45,039 nucleotides of DNA from positions 1 to 45,039 of the forward strand of contig WHST01000046.1 of the NCBI GenBank assembly GCA_009379955.1, written 5' to 3'. The notes below the pieces were generated by a model. That model did no database searches and had not been told where the DNA came from. It saw only the letters and a program-made list of their open reading frames with translations. The stretch comes from Streptosporangiales bacterium. GTDB taxonomy: Bacteria; Actinomycetota; Actinomycetes; Streptosporangiales; WHST01. The position numbers were made by a program, and so were the translations under genes. Shown piece by piece: positions 24,459 through 31,369 of this stretch (its first letter is position 1; every line of letters begins with the position of its first letter).

Positions 24459-25022
24459 ATGACCAACGTCCTCGCCATCTCAGGCAGTCTGCGGACCGGT
24501 TCGTTCAACTCGATGCTGATCGAGGCCGCGCGCGAGCGCGTGCCGTCCGGGATGAGCATCGAGGTCTATGAAGGGCTGCGCGACATCCCGCCGTACGACA
24601 GTGGGATCGACACCGAGGCACCGCCGCCGCCGGTGGCGGACCTGCGGGCCCGCATCGCCGCGGCCGACGGTCTGCTGATCGCGACGCCGGAGTACAACTA
24701 CGGCGCACCCGGCGTGCTGAAGAACGCCCTCGACTGGGCGTCGACGCCGCCGTGGGCTTCCGTGCTGCAGGGTAAGCCGGTGGCGCTGATGGGCGCCTCC
24801 CCGACGCCGTTCGGGACCGTGCGCGCACAGCTGGCGCTGCGCCAGGTCTTCCTCTGGACGGGCTCGCCCGTCGTGACGAAGCCTGAGGTGCTGGTCTTCA
24901 GTGCATACGAGCGGTTCGACGCCGACGGACGCTTGACCGACGAGGGCACCGCGGAGCTGGTGTCGGGGCTGCTCGCGGCGTTGGACGCCGAGATCCTGGC
25001 TCTGCTCCCGGTCGCGGTCTGA
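24459..25022 (+). CDS. NADPH-dependent FMN reductase (flavodoxin-like fold)
   Basis: A 187-residue flavoprotein. It has the phosphate-binding SGSLRTGSFNSML loop at residues 7-19, the ATPEYNYGAPGVLKNALDW motif near 75-93, and KPVALMGASPTPFGTVRAQLALRQVF near 107-132, all typical of the NADPH:FMN reductase/azoreductase family. It reduces FMN, quinones or azo compounds with NADPH. It lies 29 bases after DoxX, and its stop lies 12 bases before the ATG of the split-barrel gene. It might also feed reduced flavin to the halogenase encoded 2 kb downstream, but that would normally need FADH2 from an HpaC-type reductase. Confidence 0.88.
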   Translation: MTNVLAISGSLRTGSFNSMLIEAARERVPSGMSIEVYEGLRDIPPYDSGIDTEAPPPPVADLRARIAAADGLLIATPEYNYGAPGVLKNALDWASTPPWASVLQGKPVALMGASPTPFGTVRAQLALRQVFLWTGSPVVTKPEVLVFSAYERFDADGRLTDEGTAELVSGLLAALDAEILALLPVAV

Positions 25023-25034
25023 GTGGTGAGCGAG

Positions 25035-25430
25035 ATGGACAGGACGATCGTGACCACGAGCGTGTTCTCCGCGGCGGAGCTGGCGTACCTCACGAACGAC
25101 GCGGGGTTGGGTCGCCTGGCCACGGTGGACTCCGCCGGTGCCCCGCACGTCGTGCCCACCGGCTGGACGTACAACGCGGAGCTCGACACCATCGACGTGG
25201 GTGGTCGAGACCTCACGGCCACCCGCAAGTTCCGCAACGTCCGTGCCCATCCGCAGGTCTGTCTGGTCATCGACGACGTGCAGCCACCGTGGCATCCGCG
25301 GTGCGTGCAGGTGCGTGGGGAGGCTGAGGCGATTCCCCACATGACCGGACCGGACGGCGAGGACCACGGTGCCATCATCCGAATCCTTCCGACCAGGGTC
25401 GTGAGCTGGGGCCTCGACGGCGGCGACTGA
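25035..25430 (+). CDS. PPOX-class (pyridoxamine oxidase-like) F420/FMN-dependent oxidoreductase
   Basis: A 131-residue split-barrel protein. It shows GLGRLATVDSAGAPHVVPTGW (residues 24-44) followed by the TIDVGGRDLTATRKFRNVRAHPQVCLVIDD block typical of PPOX-class proteins. It ends with the RILPTRVVSWGLDG tail characteristic of the small F420-type group. It binds F420 or FMN and probably reduces a small electrophile. ATG 25035 is used; GTG at 25023 and 25026 are alternatives that would add four or three residues. It is the third gene of the DoxX operon and is followed 30 bases later by a strong hairpin terminator. Confidence 0.82.
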   Translation: MDRTIVTTSVFSAAELAYLTNDAGLGRLATVDSAGAPHVVPTGWTYNAELDTIDVGGRDLTATRKFRNVRAHPQVCLVIDDVQPPWHPRCVQVRGEAEAIPHMTGPDGEDHGAIIRILPTRVVSWGLDGGD

Positions 25431-25460
25431 CCGTCAGCGGATCCCACCCGCTCCCGACCC

Positions 25461-25504
25461 ACGACGGAAGACCGCATCCCTTGGCGGAGGCGGTCTTCCG
25501 TCGT
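25461..25504 (+). terminator. Strong hairpin terminator after the DoxX operon
   Basis: A perfect 15-base inverted repeat (left arm 25461-25475, ACGACGGAAGACCGC; right arm 25490-25504) with a 14-base loop lies 30 bases after the split-barrel gene stop. A long T-run is lacking, as is common in actinobacteria. It insulates the redox operon from the antiporter/halogenase operon that starts 130 bases later. Confidence 0.75.
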
Positions 25505-25635
25505 CTTGCATGCCGGCACGACTCACGTGTCGGCATCGCGGGTTCACGTGATGACGGGGGCACGCGCCGCTTCGCATGCTTGATCACAGCGGCCGACGCG
25601 GGCCGCACAGACGCCGAGGCGAACAGGAGACCGTC

Positions 25636-26988
25636 GTGGACTCACGCATCGACCTGGCGATCGGCGTGCTGGCCGCGCTCGCGATCATCCTTGTGGCCAC
25701 CGGTGTCTGCGGACGACTGGCACAGGCGGTGGGGCAGCCGCGCGTCGTCGGCGAGATGGTCGCCGGCGTCGTCCTCGGCCCGTCGATCTTCGGCGCGGTG
25801 CTGCCGTCCGTCCAGCAGGACCTCTTCACGCCCGACATCAAGAACGTGCTGTACGTGCTGAGCACGATCGGCCTGACGTTCTACATGTTCCTGGTCGGCG
25901 CGGGCATCGACCATCAGTTCCTGAACCGCCGGTCGATCAGGCGGGCCGCGACGGTCGCGTCGTCCGGGATCGTCGTCCCGCTGGTTCTCGGCGCGGGCAC
26001 CGGCCTGCTGCTCGCCGACCGACTCGCCGGTCAGGGAACATCGACCGCGGGGTTCGCGCTGTTCCTCGGCGCAGCGCTGGCGGTGACCGCCTTCCCGGTG
26101 CTCGCGCGCATCCTGCAGGAACGTCGGATGACGAGCACCCCGCTGGGCTCGATGACACTCGTGGCGGCCGCCATCGACGACGCTGCGGCGTGGGCGCTGC
26201 TCGCCGTCGTCGTGGCCCTCGGTGCCGCGGGATCCACCTCGGGGGTGTTGATCGCGATCCTCGGCGCGGCGCTCTTCGCCGTCGGAATGTTCACCCTGGG
26301 ACGCCGGCTGCTCCGTCTCCTCGTGCGGCGGGTCGAGCGTGCCGGCACGATGACGCACGGCTCCGTGGTCGTCGTGCTGCTCATCGTCGTCGCGTGCGGG
26401 TGGTTCACCGACACGATCGGCATCCACTCGGTCTTCGGCGGCTTCATCGCCGGTGTCGCGCTGCCCGCATCCCCAGTGCTGCGCCGTGAGCTGACCACAC
26501 GACTCGCCGACGTCAACGCGGTGCTGCTGATGCCCGTGTTCTTCGTCTTCTCCGGCCTGAACACCGAGCTCGCCGGACTGCTGGACATCAGCCTGCTGCT
26601 GCCCCTCGCGCTCCTCATGCTCGTCGCCTTCGTCGGCAAGTACGTCGGCTGCGCGCTGGTGGTACGGCTGCACGGCTTCTCCTGGCGACACGCGTCCGCC
26701 GTCGGGGCGCTGATGAACGCGCGTGGCGTGATGATCCTGATCTTCATCAACGTGGGACTCGGGCAGGGCGTGATCGGTCCGCCGCTCTTCACGATGCTCG
26801 TGCTCGTCGCGGTGGTGACCACGGCGGCCGCGACGCCCATCTACCGTGCCTCGTTCCCGGTCTCTCTCGAGGACGCCGAGCGCGGCGCCGACGACCGATC
26901 GAGTGTCGACGCCGCCGACCCGCGGCCGATCCCGACCGCAGGCACCGTACGGACGACCACGTTGACCGAGAGGAAGGAACCCGCATGA
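25636..26988 (+). CDS. Cation:proton antiporter (CPA2/KefB-type)
   Basis: A 450-residue membrane protein with about twelve helices of the sodium/hydrogen exchanger superfamily. Typical blocks are GQPRVVGEMVAGVVLGPSIFG near residues 35-55, GAALAVTAFPVLARIL, the ion-site region LVAAAIDDAAAWALLAVVVAL with the paired Asp residues, and LMNARGVMILIFINVGL late in the protein. The C-terminal 40 residues are a polar cytoplasmic tail without a TrkA domain. The GTG at 25636 has AGGAGA five bases upstream. Its stop overlaps the halogenase ATG (ATGA), which is unusual and ties it to the biosynthetic cluster, perhaps for export-linked ion balance or self-protection. Confidence 0.87.
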   Translation: MDSRIDLAIGVLAALAIILVATGVCGRLAQAVGQPRVVGEMVAGVVLGPSIFGAVLPSVQQDLFTPDIKNVLYVLSTIGLTFYMFLVGAGIDHQFLNRRSIRRAATVASSGIVVPLVLGAGTGLLLADRLAGQGTSTAGFALFLGAALAVTAFPVLARILQERRMTSTPLGSMTLVAAAIDDAAAWALLAVVVALGAAGSTSGVLIAILGAALFAVGMFTLGRRLLRLLVRRVERAGTMTHGSVVVVLLIVVACGWFTDTIGIHSVFGGFIAGVALPASPVLRRELTTRLADVNAVLLMPVFFVFSGLNTELAGLLDISLLLPLALLMLVAFVGKYVGCALVVRLHGFSWRHASAVGALMNARGVMILIFINVGLGQGVIGPPLFTMLVLVAVVTTAAATPIYRASFPVSLEDAERGADDRSSVDAADPRPIPTAGTVRTTTLTERKEPA

Positions 26989-28331
26989 CATCCCACGACG
27001 ACCGCCACCACGACGATGCCGTGTCGCCAGACGTCGACATCATCGTCATCGGAGCGGGTCCCGCCGGAGCCACCGCCGCCTTCGAGCTGGCCAGCGCGGG
27101 CCGCTCGGTGTTGATGATCGAGCGGCGCACTCTGCCCCGGTTCCATGTCGGCGAGTCGGGCCTGACGTACACGGCCGAGCTGCTGCGCCGGATGGGCCTC
27201 TACGAGGACGCCGCCGCGCAGGGCTACCCGGTGAAGACCGGCGCGGAGTTCATCTTCCCCAGTGGGGATTTCCGCCGCACCGACTTCGCCGACCAGGGTC
27301 CCGGTCGCCAACCGACGACGTTCCAGGTGGAGCGCGCGCACTTCGACGAGTTCCTCACCCGGCACGCGGTGGCGAAGGGCGCGGTCCTGCTCGAGGACGC
27401 CATCGCCAAGGAGCTCCTCCTCGACGGCGACGGCCGGGTGGTCGGCGTCCAGTACGAGCACGACGGTGTCGTGCGCACCGTGCGGGCGCCGTGGGTGCTG
27501 GACGCCGGCGGCCGGGCCAGCAAGGTGGCCCAGCACTTTCACACCCGTAAGGAGATCAGCTGGCTGCGCAACGTGGCGGTCTTCCGGCACTTCGACGGCC
27601 TGGACGAGCGGCACAACCCCGGCCACGAGGGTGACATCCAGATCGGTGGTCACCAGGACGGCTGGCTGTGGGCGATCCCGATCTGGCCGGCCACGATCAG
27701 CGTCGGGTCCGTCATGCCCAAGTCCGTGCTCCGCGCGGGCGCGAGCCGAGCAGAGTTGCTGGACGACCACATCGCCCGTGTGCCCCGCATCGTGGAGCGG
27801 CTGAAGGGCACCACGCCGAGGCCCGACGTCCACGTCGAGTCGGATTACTGCTACTACTCCGACACGGTCACCGGGCCGGGCTGGATGATGGCCGGTGACG
27901 CCGGTACGTTCATCGACCCGATCTTCTCCGGCGGTGCGTTCCTCGCGATGACGACGGGGCGAGCGGCGGCGCGGACGCTGAACCGGATCCTCGACGAACC
28001 GGGGAGCGCCGGGACCGAGCAGCTCGCGTACGCCAACCTCTACAAGACTGGATACGACTCGTACACGCGGCTCATCTCCGCGTACTACGAGTCGGAGTAC
28101 CGGCTGGGCGCCTACCTGCAGCAGATCGGCTTCAGCGTCGACAACGACAGGTGGTTCGCCCGGATGCTCAGCGGAGACTTCTGGAGCGACCTCAACCCGC
28201 TGACCGGCTGGCTGCGCGAGCAGCGGCGCTGGGACACGTTCGAGCCCTTCGACGTCGTGCGCGAGTGCCCGGTCTACCCCGAGCTCGACGCAGAGGAGCG
28301 CGAGCACGCGGGGTCGGCGGCGGCGCGGTAG
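26985..28331 (+). CDS. Flavin-dependent halogenase (phenol/pyrrole-type, tryptophan halogenase family)
   Basis: A 448-residue FADH2-dependent halogenase-family protein. FAD-binding GAGPAG is at residues 23-28, HVGESGL at 54-60, and the probable catalytic Lys84 lies in PVKTGAEF. The halogenase motif GWLWAIP is at 226-232, and the late segment GDAGTFIDPIFSGGAFLAM is present. GWxWxIP distinguishes halogenases from plain monooxygenases, and the Lys equivalent would handle hypohalous acid. The combination and length fit enzymes that chlorinate phenols or carrier-bound pyrroles rather than free tryptophan. The ATG overlaps the antiporter stop. A dedicated flavin reductase is not adjacent. Likely substrate is an aminohydroxybenzoate-derived or dihydroxybenzoate-derived ring made by the operon opposite. 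Confidence 0.82.
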   Translation: MTSHDDRHHDDAVSPDVDIIVIGAGPAGATAAFELASAGRSVLMIERRTLPRFHVGESGLTYTAELLRRMGLYEDAAAQGYPVKTGAEFIFPSGDFRRTDFADQGPGRQPTTFQVERAHFDEFLTRHAVAKGAVLLEDAIAKELLLDGDGRVVGVQYEHDGVVRTVRAPWVLDAGGRASKVAQHFHTRKEISWLRNVAVFRHFDGLDERHNPGHEGDIQIGGHQDGWLWAIPIWPATISVGSVMPKSVLRAGASRAELLDDHIARVPRIVERLKGTTPRPDVHVESDYCYYSDTVTGPGWMMAGDAGTFIDPIFSGGAFLAMTTGRAAARTLNRILDEPGSAGTEQLAYANLYKTGYDSYTRLISAYYESEYRLGAYLQQIGFSVDNDRWFARMLSGDFWSDLNPLTGWLREQRRWDTFEPFDVVRECPVYPELDAEEREHAGSAAAR

Positions 28332-28441
28332 CGGGTGGCGTCATGCGGTGGTCGAGGCTCGCCGGCTGGTTGCGGCTCGCGGGCCCGACCATCGGCGGTG
28401 GACCGACGGGGCCGGCACGGCGAGAGCACGAGGGAGTCACC

Positions 28442-29911
28442 ATGACCAACACCACGCTCGACGCGACGTCTCCCGCGCTCGTCGAGGCGGTCGCGCCCGC
28501 ACCATCCGACCACCGCAACGGCACACGCCACGGACCGGCGGCCCCGGTGGTCGGGGAACTCGTTCCGCGGGTGCGTGGCGACGTCTTTCTTCCCGGTGAC
28601 GCCGGCTACGACGAGAGCCGTACGGGCTACAACCTTGCGGTCGACCACCGCCCGGTCGCCGTCGTCCGGGCCGGTGGAGTCGCGGATGTGATGGCCACGG
28701 TCGCGTTCGCGACCGTGCACGATCTTCCGGTCGGCGTCCTCAACTCCGGGCACGGTGCGTCCGCTCCCGCCGACGGCGGGATCCTGGTCGATCCGCGCCG
28801 GATGCGCAGCGTGCGCGTCGACCCGATGGCCGGCGTCGCGCGGATCGAGGCGGGCGCGCGCTGGGACGACGTCATCCACGAGGCCGCCGTGTTCGGCCTG
28901 GCGCCGTTGAGCGGGTCCTCGCCGGGGATCGGCGCGGTCGGGTACACGCTCGGTGGTGGCCTCGGGCTGCTGGGCAGGGCGTTCGGCTACGCGGCGGACC
29001 ACGTCCGCAGCATCGACGTCGTCACCAGGCACGGCATGTTGCGCCAGGTCAATGCCGAGCAGTACGCGGACCTGTTCTGGGCACTGCGCGGCGGCAAGGG
29101 CAACTTCGGGGTCGTCACGTCGATGGAGATCGGTCTCTTCCCGGTGCCCAGGCTCTACGGCGGCGGGCTCTACTTCCGCGGCAGCGCCGCGTCCGACGTG
29201 CTCGCCGCGTACCGGCGCTGGCTGCGTACGGTTCCCGACGAGCTCGGGTCGTCGATCGCGCTGACCAGGTTCCCGTGGGGCGCCGGTGTCCCCGAGGAGC
29301 TGCGTGGACGGTTCGTCGTCCACGTGCGCATCGCCTACCACGGCTCGGCCGCCGACGGTGAGGCGTTGGTGCGACCGTTGCGGCGCGTCGCGTTCCCGTT
29401 GCTCGACACGGTCGCCGACCGGCCGTACACCACGAGCGGTGAGATCCACGACGATCCGCCGCATCCGTTCGCTCTGTACGAGACCACCGCCTGCCTCAGT
29501 GAGTTCGACGAGGACGCGGTCGACGAGCTGCTGTACGCCGCCGGTCCTGACAGCAGTTGCCCGCTGCGGCTGGTGGAGGTGCGGCACCTCGGTGGCGCGC
29601 TTGGCCGGCCGCCGACGGTGCCGAACGCGGTCGGCAACCGGGATGCCGCGTTCCTGCTGTACGTCGCGGGTGTCAGCGGACCGGACGGCGCCGAGGCGGT
29701 GCGCGACTGCGGACAGCTCGTCCTGGACCGGATGGCGCCGTGGACGACCGGTGGTGTGAGCCCCAACTTCCTCGGCGCGGCCGACGCCACGCCGGACCGC
29801 GTCCGGGCAGCGTATGCGCCGGAGGACTACCGGCGGCTGAGGCGGGTGAAGCGCGCGTACGACCCGGAGAACCTGTTCCGGCTCACCCACAACATCCCGC
29901 CCGCGGGCTGA
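28442..29911 (+). CDS. FAD-dependent oxidase, berberine-bridge-enzyme (BBE)-like
   Basis: A 489-residue FAD-linked oxidase. The PCMH-type FAD domain (about residues 65-240) has LNSGHGAS with His104 as the likely covalent flavin attachment and SPGIGAVGYTLGGGLGLLGRAFG. The C-terminal BBE segment AYAPEDYRRLRRVKRAYDPENLFR lies at 460-485. In bicovalent BBE enzymes a Cys precedes the Pro of the second motif; here it is Ser160, so only one covalent bond is expected. Such oxidases remove hydride equivalents in late steps, forming rings, double bonds or ketones and releasing H2O2. The ATG has GAGGGAGTCACC upstream. It is the last gene of the antiporter-halogenase operon and converges on the minus-strand operon. 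Confidence 0.85.
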   Translation: MTNTTLDATSPALVEAVAPAPSDHRNGTRHGPAAPVVGELVPRVRGDVFLPGDAGYDESRTGYNLAVDHRPVAVVRAGGVADVMATVAFATVHDLPVGVLNSGHGASAPADGGILVDPRRMRSVRVDPMAGVARIEAGARWDDVIHEAAVFGLAPLSGSSPGIGAVGYTLGGGLGLLGRAFGYAADHVRSIDVVTRHGMLRQVNAEQYADLFWALRGGKGNFGVVTSMEIGLFPVPRLYGGGLYFRGSAASDVLAAYRRWLRTVPDELGSSIALTRFPWGAGVPEELRGRFVVHVRIAYHGSAADGEALVRPLRRVAFPLLDTVADRPYTTSGEIHDDPPHPFALYETTACLSEFDEDAVDELLYAAGPDSSCPLRLVEVRHLGGALGRPPTVPNAVGNRDAAFLLYVAGVSGPDGAEAVRDCGQLVLDRMAPWTTGGVSPNFLGAADATPDRVRAAYAPEDYRRLRRVKRAYDPENLFRLTHNIPPAG

Positions 29912-30051
29912 GAACGTCAGGTGGACTGGTTGGACGCAGCCTCGACAGCAACTTCGATCGCGTCGAGGTACTCCCACCACATCCTGCTGTCCCTTCTGCT
30001 TGTTCGTCTTGCGTAGGGCAGCGAACGCTGATGCGGTGCCGCCACCTACGG

Positions 30052-30083
30052 CCCCGGTCGCGGAACCGTTGCCGCGACCGGGG
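30052..30083. terminator. Hairpin between convergent operons
   Basis: A perfect 12-base inverted repeat, CCCCGGTCGCGG (30052-30063) and CCGCGACCGGGG (30072-30083), with an eight-base loop. It sits in the 188-base gap between the BBE-like gene and the convergent minus-strand operon, 16 bases from the stop of the latter. It can act in both directions. Nothing else is seen in the gap. Confidence 0.7.
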
Positions 30084-30099
30084 TCCGTGGGGCCCTGGG

Positions 30100-30504
30100 T
30101 CAGCTCTTGTCCGGCAGGGTCAGCTGCAGGGTGTAGTGGTGGATGTCGGGGCTCGCCGGGTCGATGTGCATCTCGCCGGTGGCGCCGGCGTACGCGCCGG
30201 TGCCACCGGTGATCGCCGCGTAGAACGGGGGCGGCGGGAAGACCTCCTGGACGAACGTCTGGAACGCGATCGTGCCCTCGGGCAGCATCATGCTGACGTT
30301 GCACAGGATGTAGTACGAGGCGTCGTCCTCGACGCGCACGACGGAGCAGGAGCCACCGTCGAAGCCGACCTCTTCGTCGTCGAGGAACAGGGCGTGCGTG
30401 AACATGCTGCGGTCGCCGAGGTTGACGTCGGCGCTGCCGTTCTTGAACACCTCACGCCGGAGGGGCTTGGCGACGAGCTTGAGGGTCTTGGTGGTGTCCT
30501 GCAT
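30100..30504 (-). CDS. Allene-oxide-cyclase-barrel / dirigent-like small protein
   Basis: A 134-residue protein resembling the allene oxide cyclase barrel (AOC/dirigent-like calycin) group. Its pattern is short beta strands with SMFTHALFLDDEEVGFDGGSCSVVRVED, then GTIAFQTFVQEVFPPPPFYAAITGGTGAYAGATGEM, in which ITGGTGAYAGATG is the family hallmark. No signal peptide is seen. Plant relatives steer cyclisation or radical coupling; bacterial members in biosynthetic clusters are largely uncharacterised. The ATG at 30504 has GGGAGTTCACC directly upstream. It is the final gene of the minus-strand operon, beside the BBE-like oxidase on the other strand. A role in guiding ring closure or coupling is possible but unproven. 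Confidence 0.7.
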   Translation of the reverse strand: MQDTTKTLKLVAKPLRREVFKNGSADVNLGDRSMFTHALFLDDEEVGFDGGSCSVVRVEDDASYYILCNVSMMLPEGTIAFQTFVQEVFPPPPFYAAITGGTGAYAGATGEMHIDPASPDIHHYTLQLTLPDKS

Positions 30505-30535
30505 GGTGAACTCCCGTTCGAACGTGGTGTCGGTG

Positions 30536-31351
30536 TCAGGGCATGGGTGGGAAGAAGAACGTTCCTTCAGGCACGTCGAGCCCGGGGATGGGTCGACCGG
30601 GGTTGCGGACGGACGTCGTCGGGACGGGTGTGCCGTTGAGCCAGATGTGCAGGTCCCACGCGCGCGGGTGCCCGTAGCTGGGCGGCGGGGCCTGCGGCGG
30701 GTCGGCACCGGGTGCCGTGCCGTACTGCTCCTCGACCGGGGGTACGGGCTCGAAGCCGCCGTCGTCCCACAGGTGGATGCCGCGTTCGTGCGCGAACCAC
30801 TCCGCGCGGCTCACGCACGGCAGCAGCTGCGCCGGGTACTTCGCGACGTCGTACGGCGCCTGGTAGGACCAGCCGGCGAGTACGTAAGGAAAGTCGTACC
30901 CGTCGCGTGGTCCATTGGACGTGCCGGACGGCCGGTAGCTCAACATGCTGGGCTTCCCCGGAGTGGGCGCCATCATCGCGTCCATGTCGGCGGCGGTCCA
31001 GCCGACGCCGGTGAGGCTGGTCTGCCAATGCGGGAACGAGTCGAACCCGAGGGCGGTGAGCCGGTCGACGTCGGCCTCGTCTCGGAGGACGACCAGGGTG
31101 CCCAGCCTCGCCAGCAGCCTGCGCTGGTCCCTGGCCAGGGTCTGACGCCGATCCCGCGGCGTGCACGACGCCTGCGCCCGCGTTCCCGTCACGGCGGACT
31201 GCTGCGTCGTGACCGCGTTCGCGTGGTGGTGTCCGGCCGCCGCGGTGGTGTCGCCGGGTGCCGTCACGACCGTGAACGTGGCCGCCGGCACCGCCAGCGC
31301 CAGCGCGATCGTGCCGACCAGGCGAGCTCGTGGTGTCAGGTGTCTTCCCAT
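30536..31351 (-). CDS. Secreted protein of unknown family
   Basis: A 271-residue protein with an N-terminal signal peptide: positive MGRHLTPRARL, then hydrophobic VGTIALALAVPAATFTVV, with probable cleavage around residues 30-42 before a short His-rich stretch (GHHHANA). The mature part has no family recognised with confidence. It contains DEADVDRLTALGFDSFPHWQTSLTG, a Pro-rich segment near residue 215, and ends HPRAWDLHIWLNGTPVP through DVPEGTFFFPPMP. Several His, Trp and Asp residues could bind metal. It lies in a tight operon, 18 bases after a monooxygenase and 31 bases before the AOC-like gene. A cell-surface or extracellular role for an aromatic-metabolite cluster is unusual. Confidence 0.7.
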   Translation of the reverse strand: MGRHLTPRARLVGTIALALAVPAATFTVVTAPGDTTAAAGHHHANAVTTQQSAVTGTRAQASCTPRDRRQTLARDQRRLLARLGTLVVLRDEADVDRLTALGFDSFPHWQTSLTGVGWTAADMDAMMAPTPGKPSMLSYRPSGTSNGPRDGYDFPYVLAGWSYQAPYDVAKYPAQLLPCVSRAEWFAHERGIHLWDDGGFEPVPPVEEQYGTAPGADPPQAPPPSYGHPRAWDLHIWLNGTPVPTTSVRNPGRPIPGLDVPEGTFFFPPMP

Positions 31352-31369
31352 GCCGTTGCCCCTTCGTGG

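Noticed and set aside
24459-25022. FMN reductase as dedicated partner of the halogenase
   Set aside because: It belongs to a different operon closed by a strong hairpin and is of the flavodoxin-like type; a role for it is possible but not supported enough for a call.
25642-26991. 449-codon minus-strand open frame
   Set aside because: Antisense to the antiporter; highly charged shadow sequence.
28274-30304. 676-codon minus-strand open frame opposite the BBE-like gene
   Set aside because: It is the antisense shadow of a GC-rich coding gene, is very rich in Arg/Gly/Pro/Asp, shows no family motif and crosses the convergent terminator.
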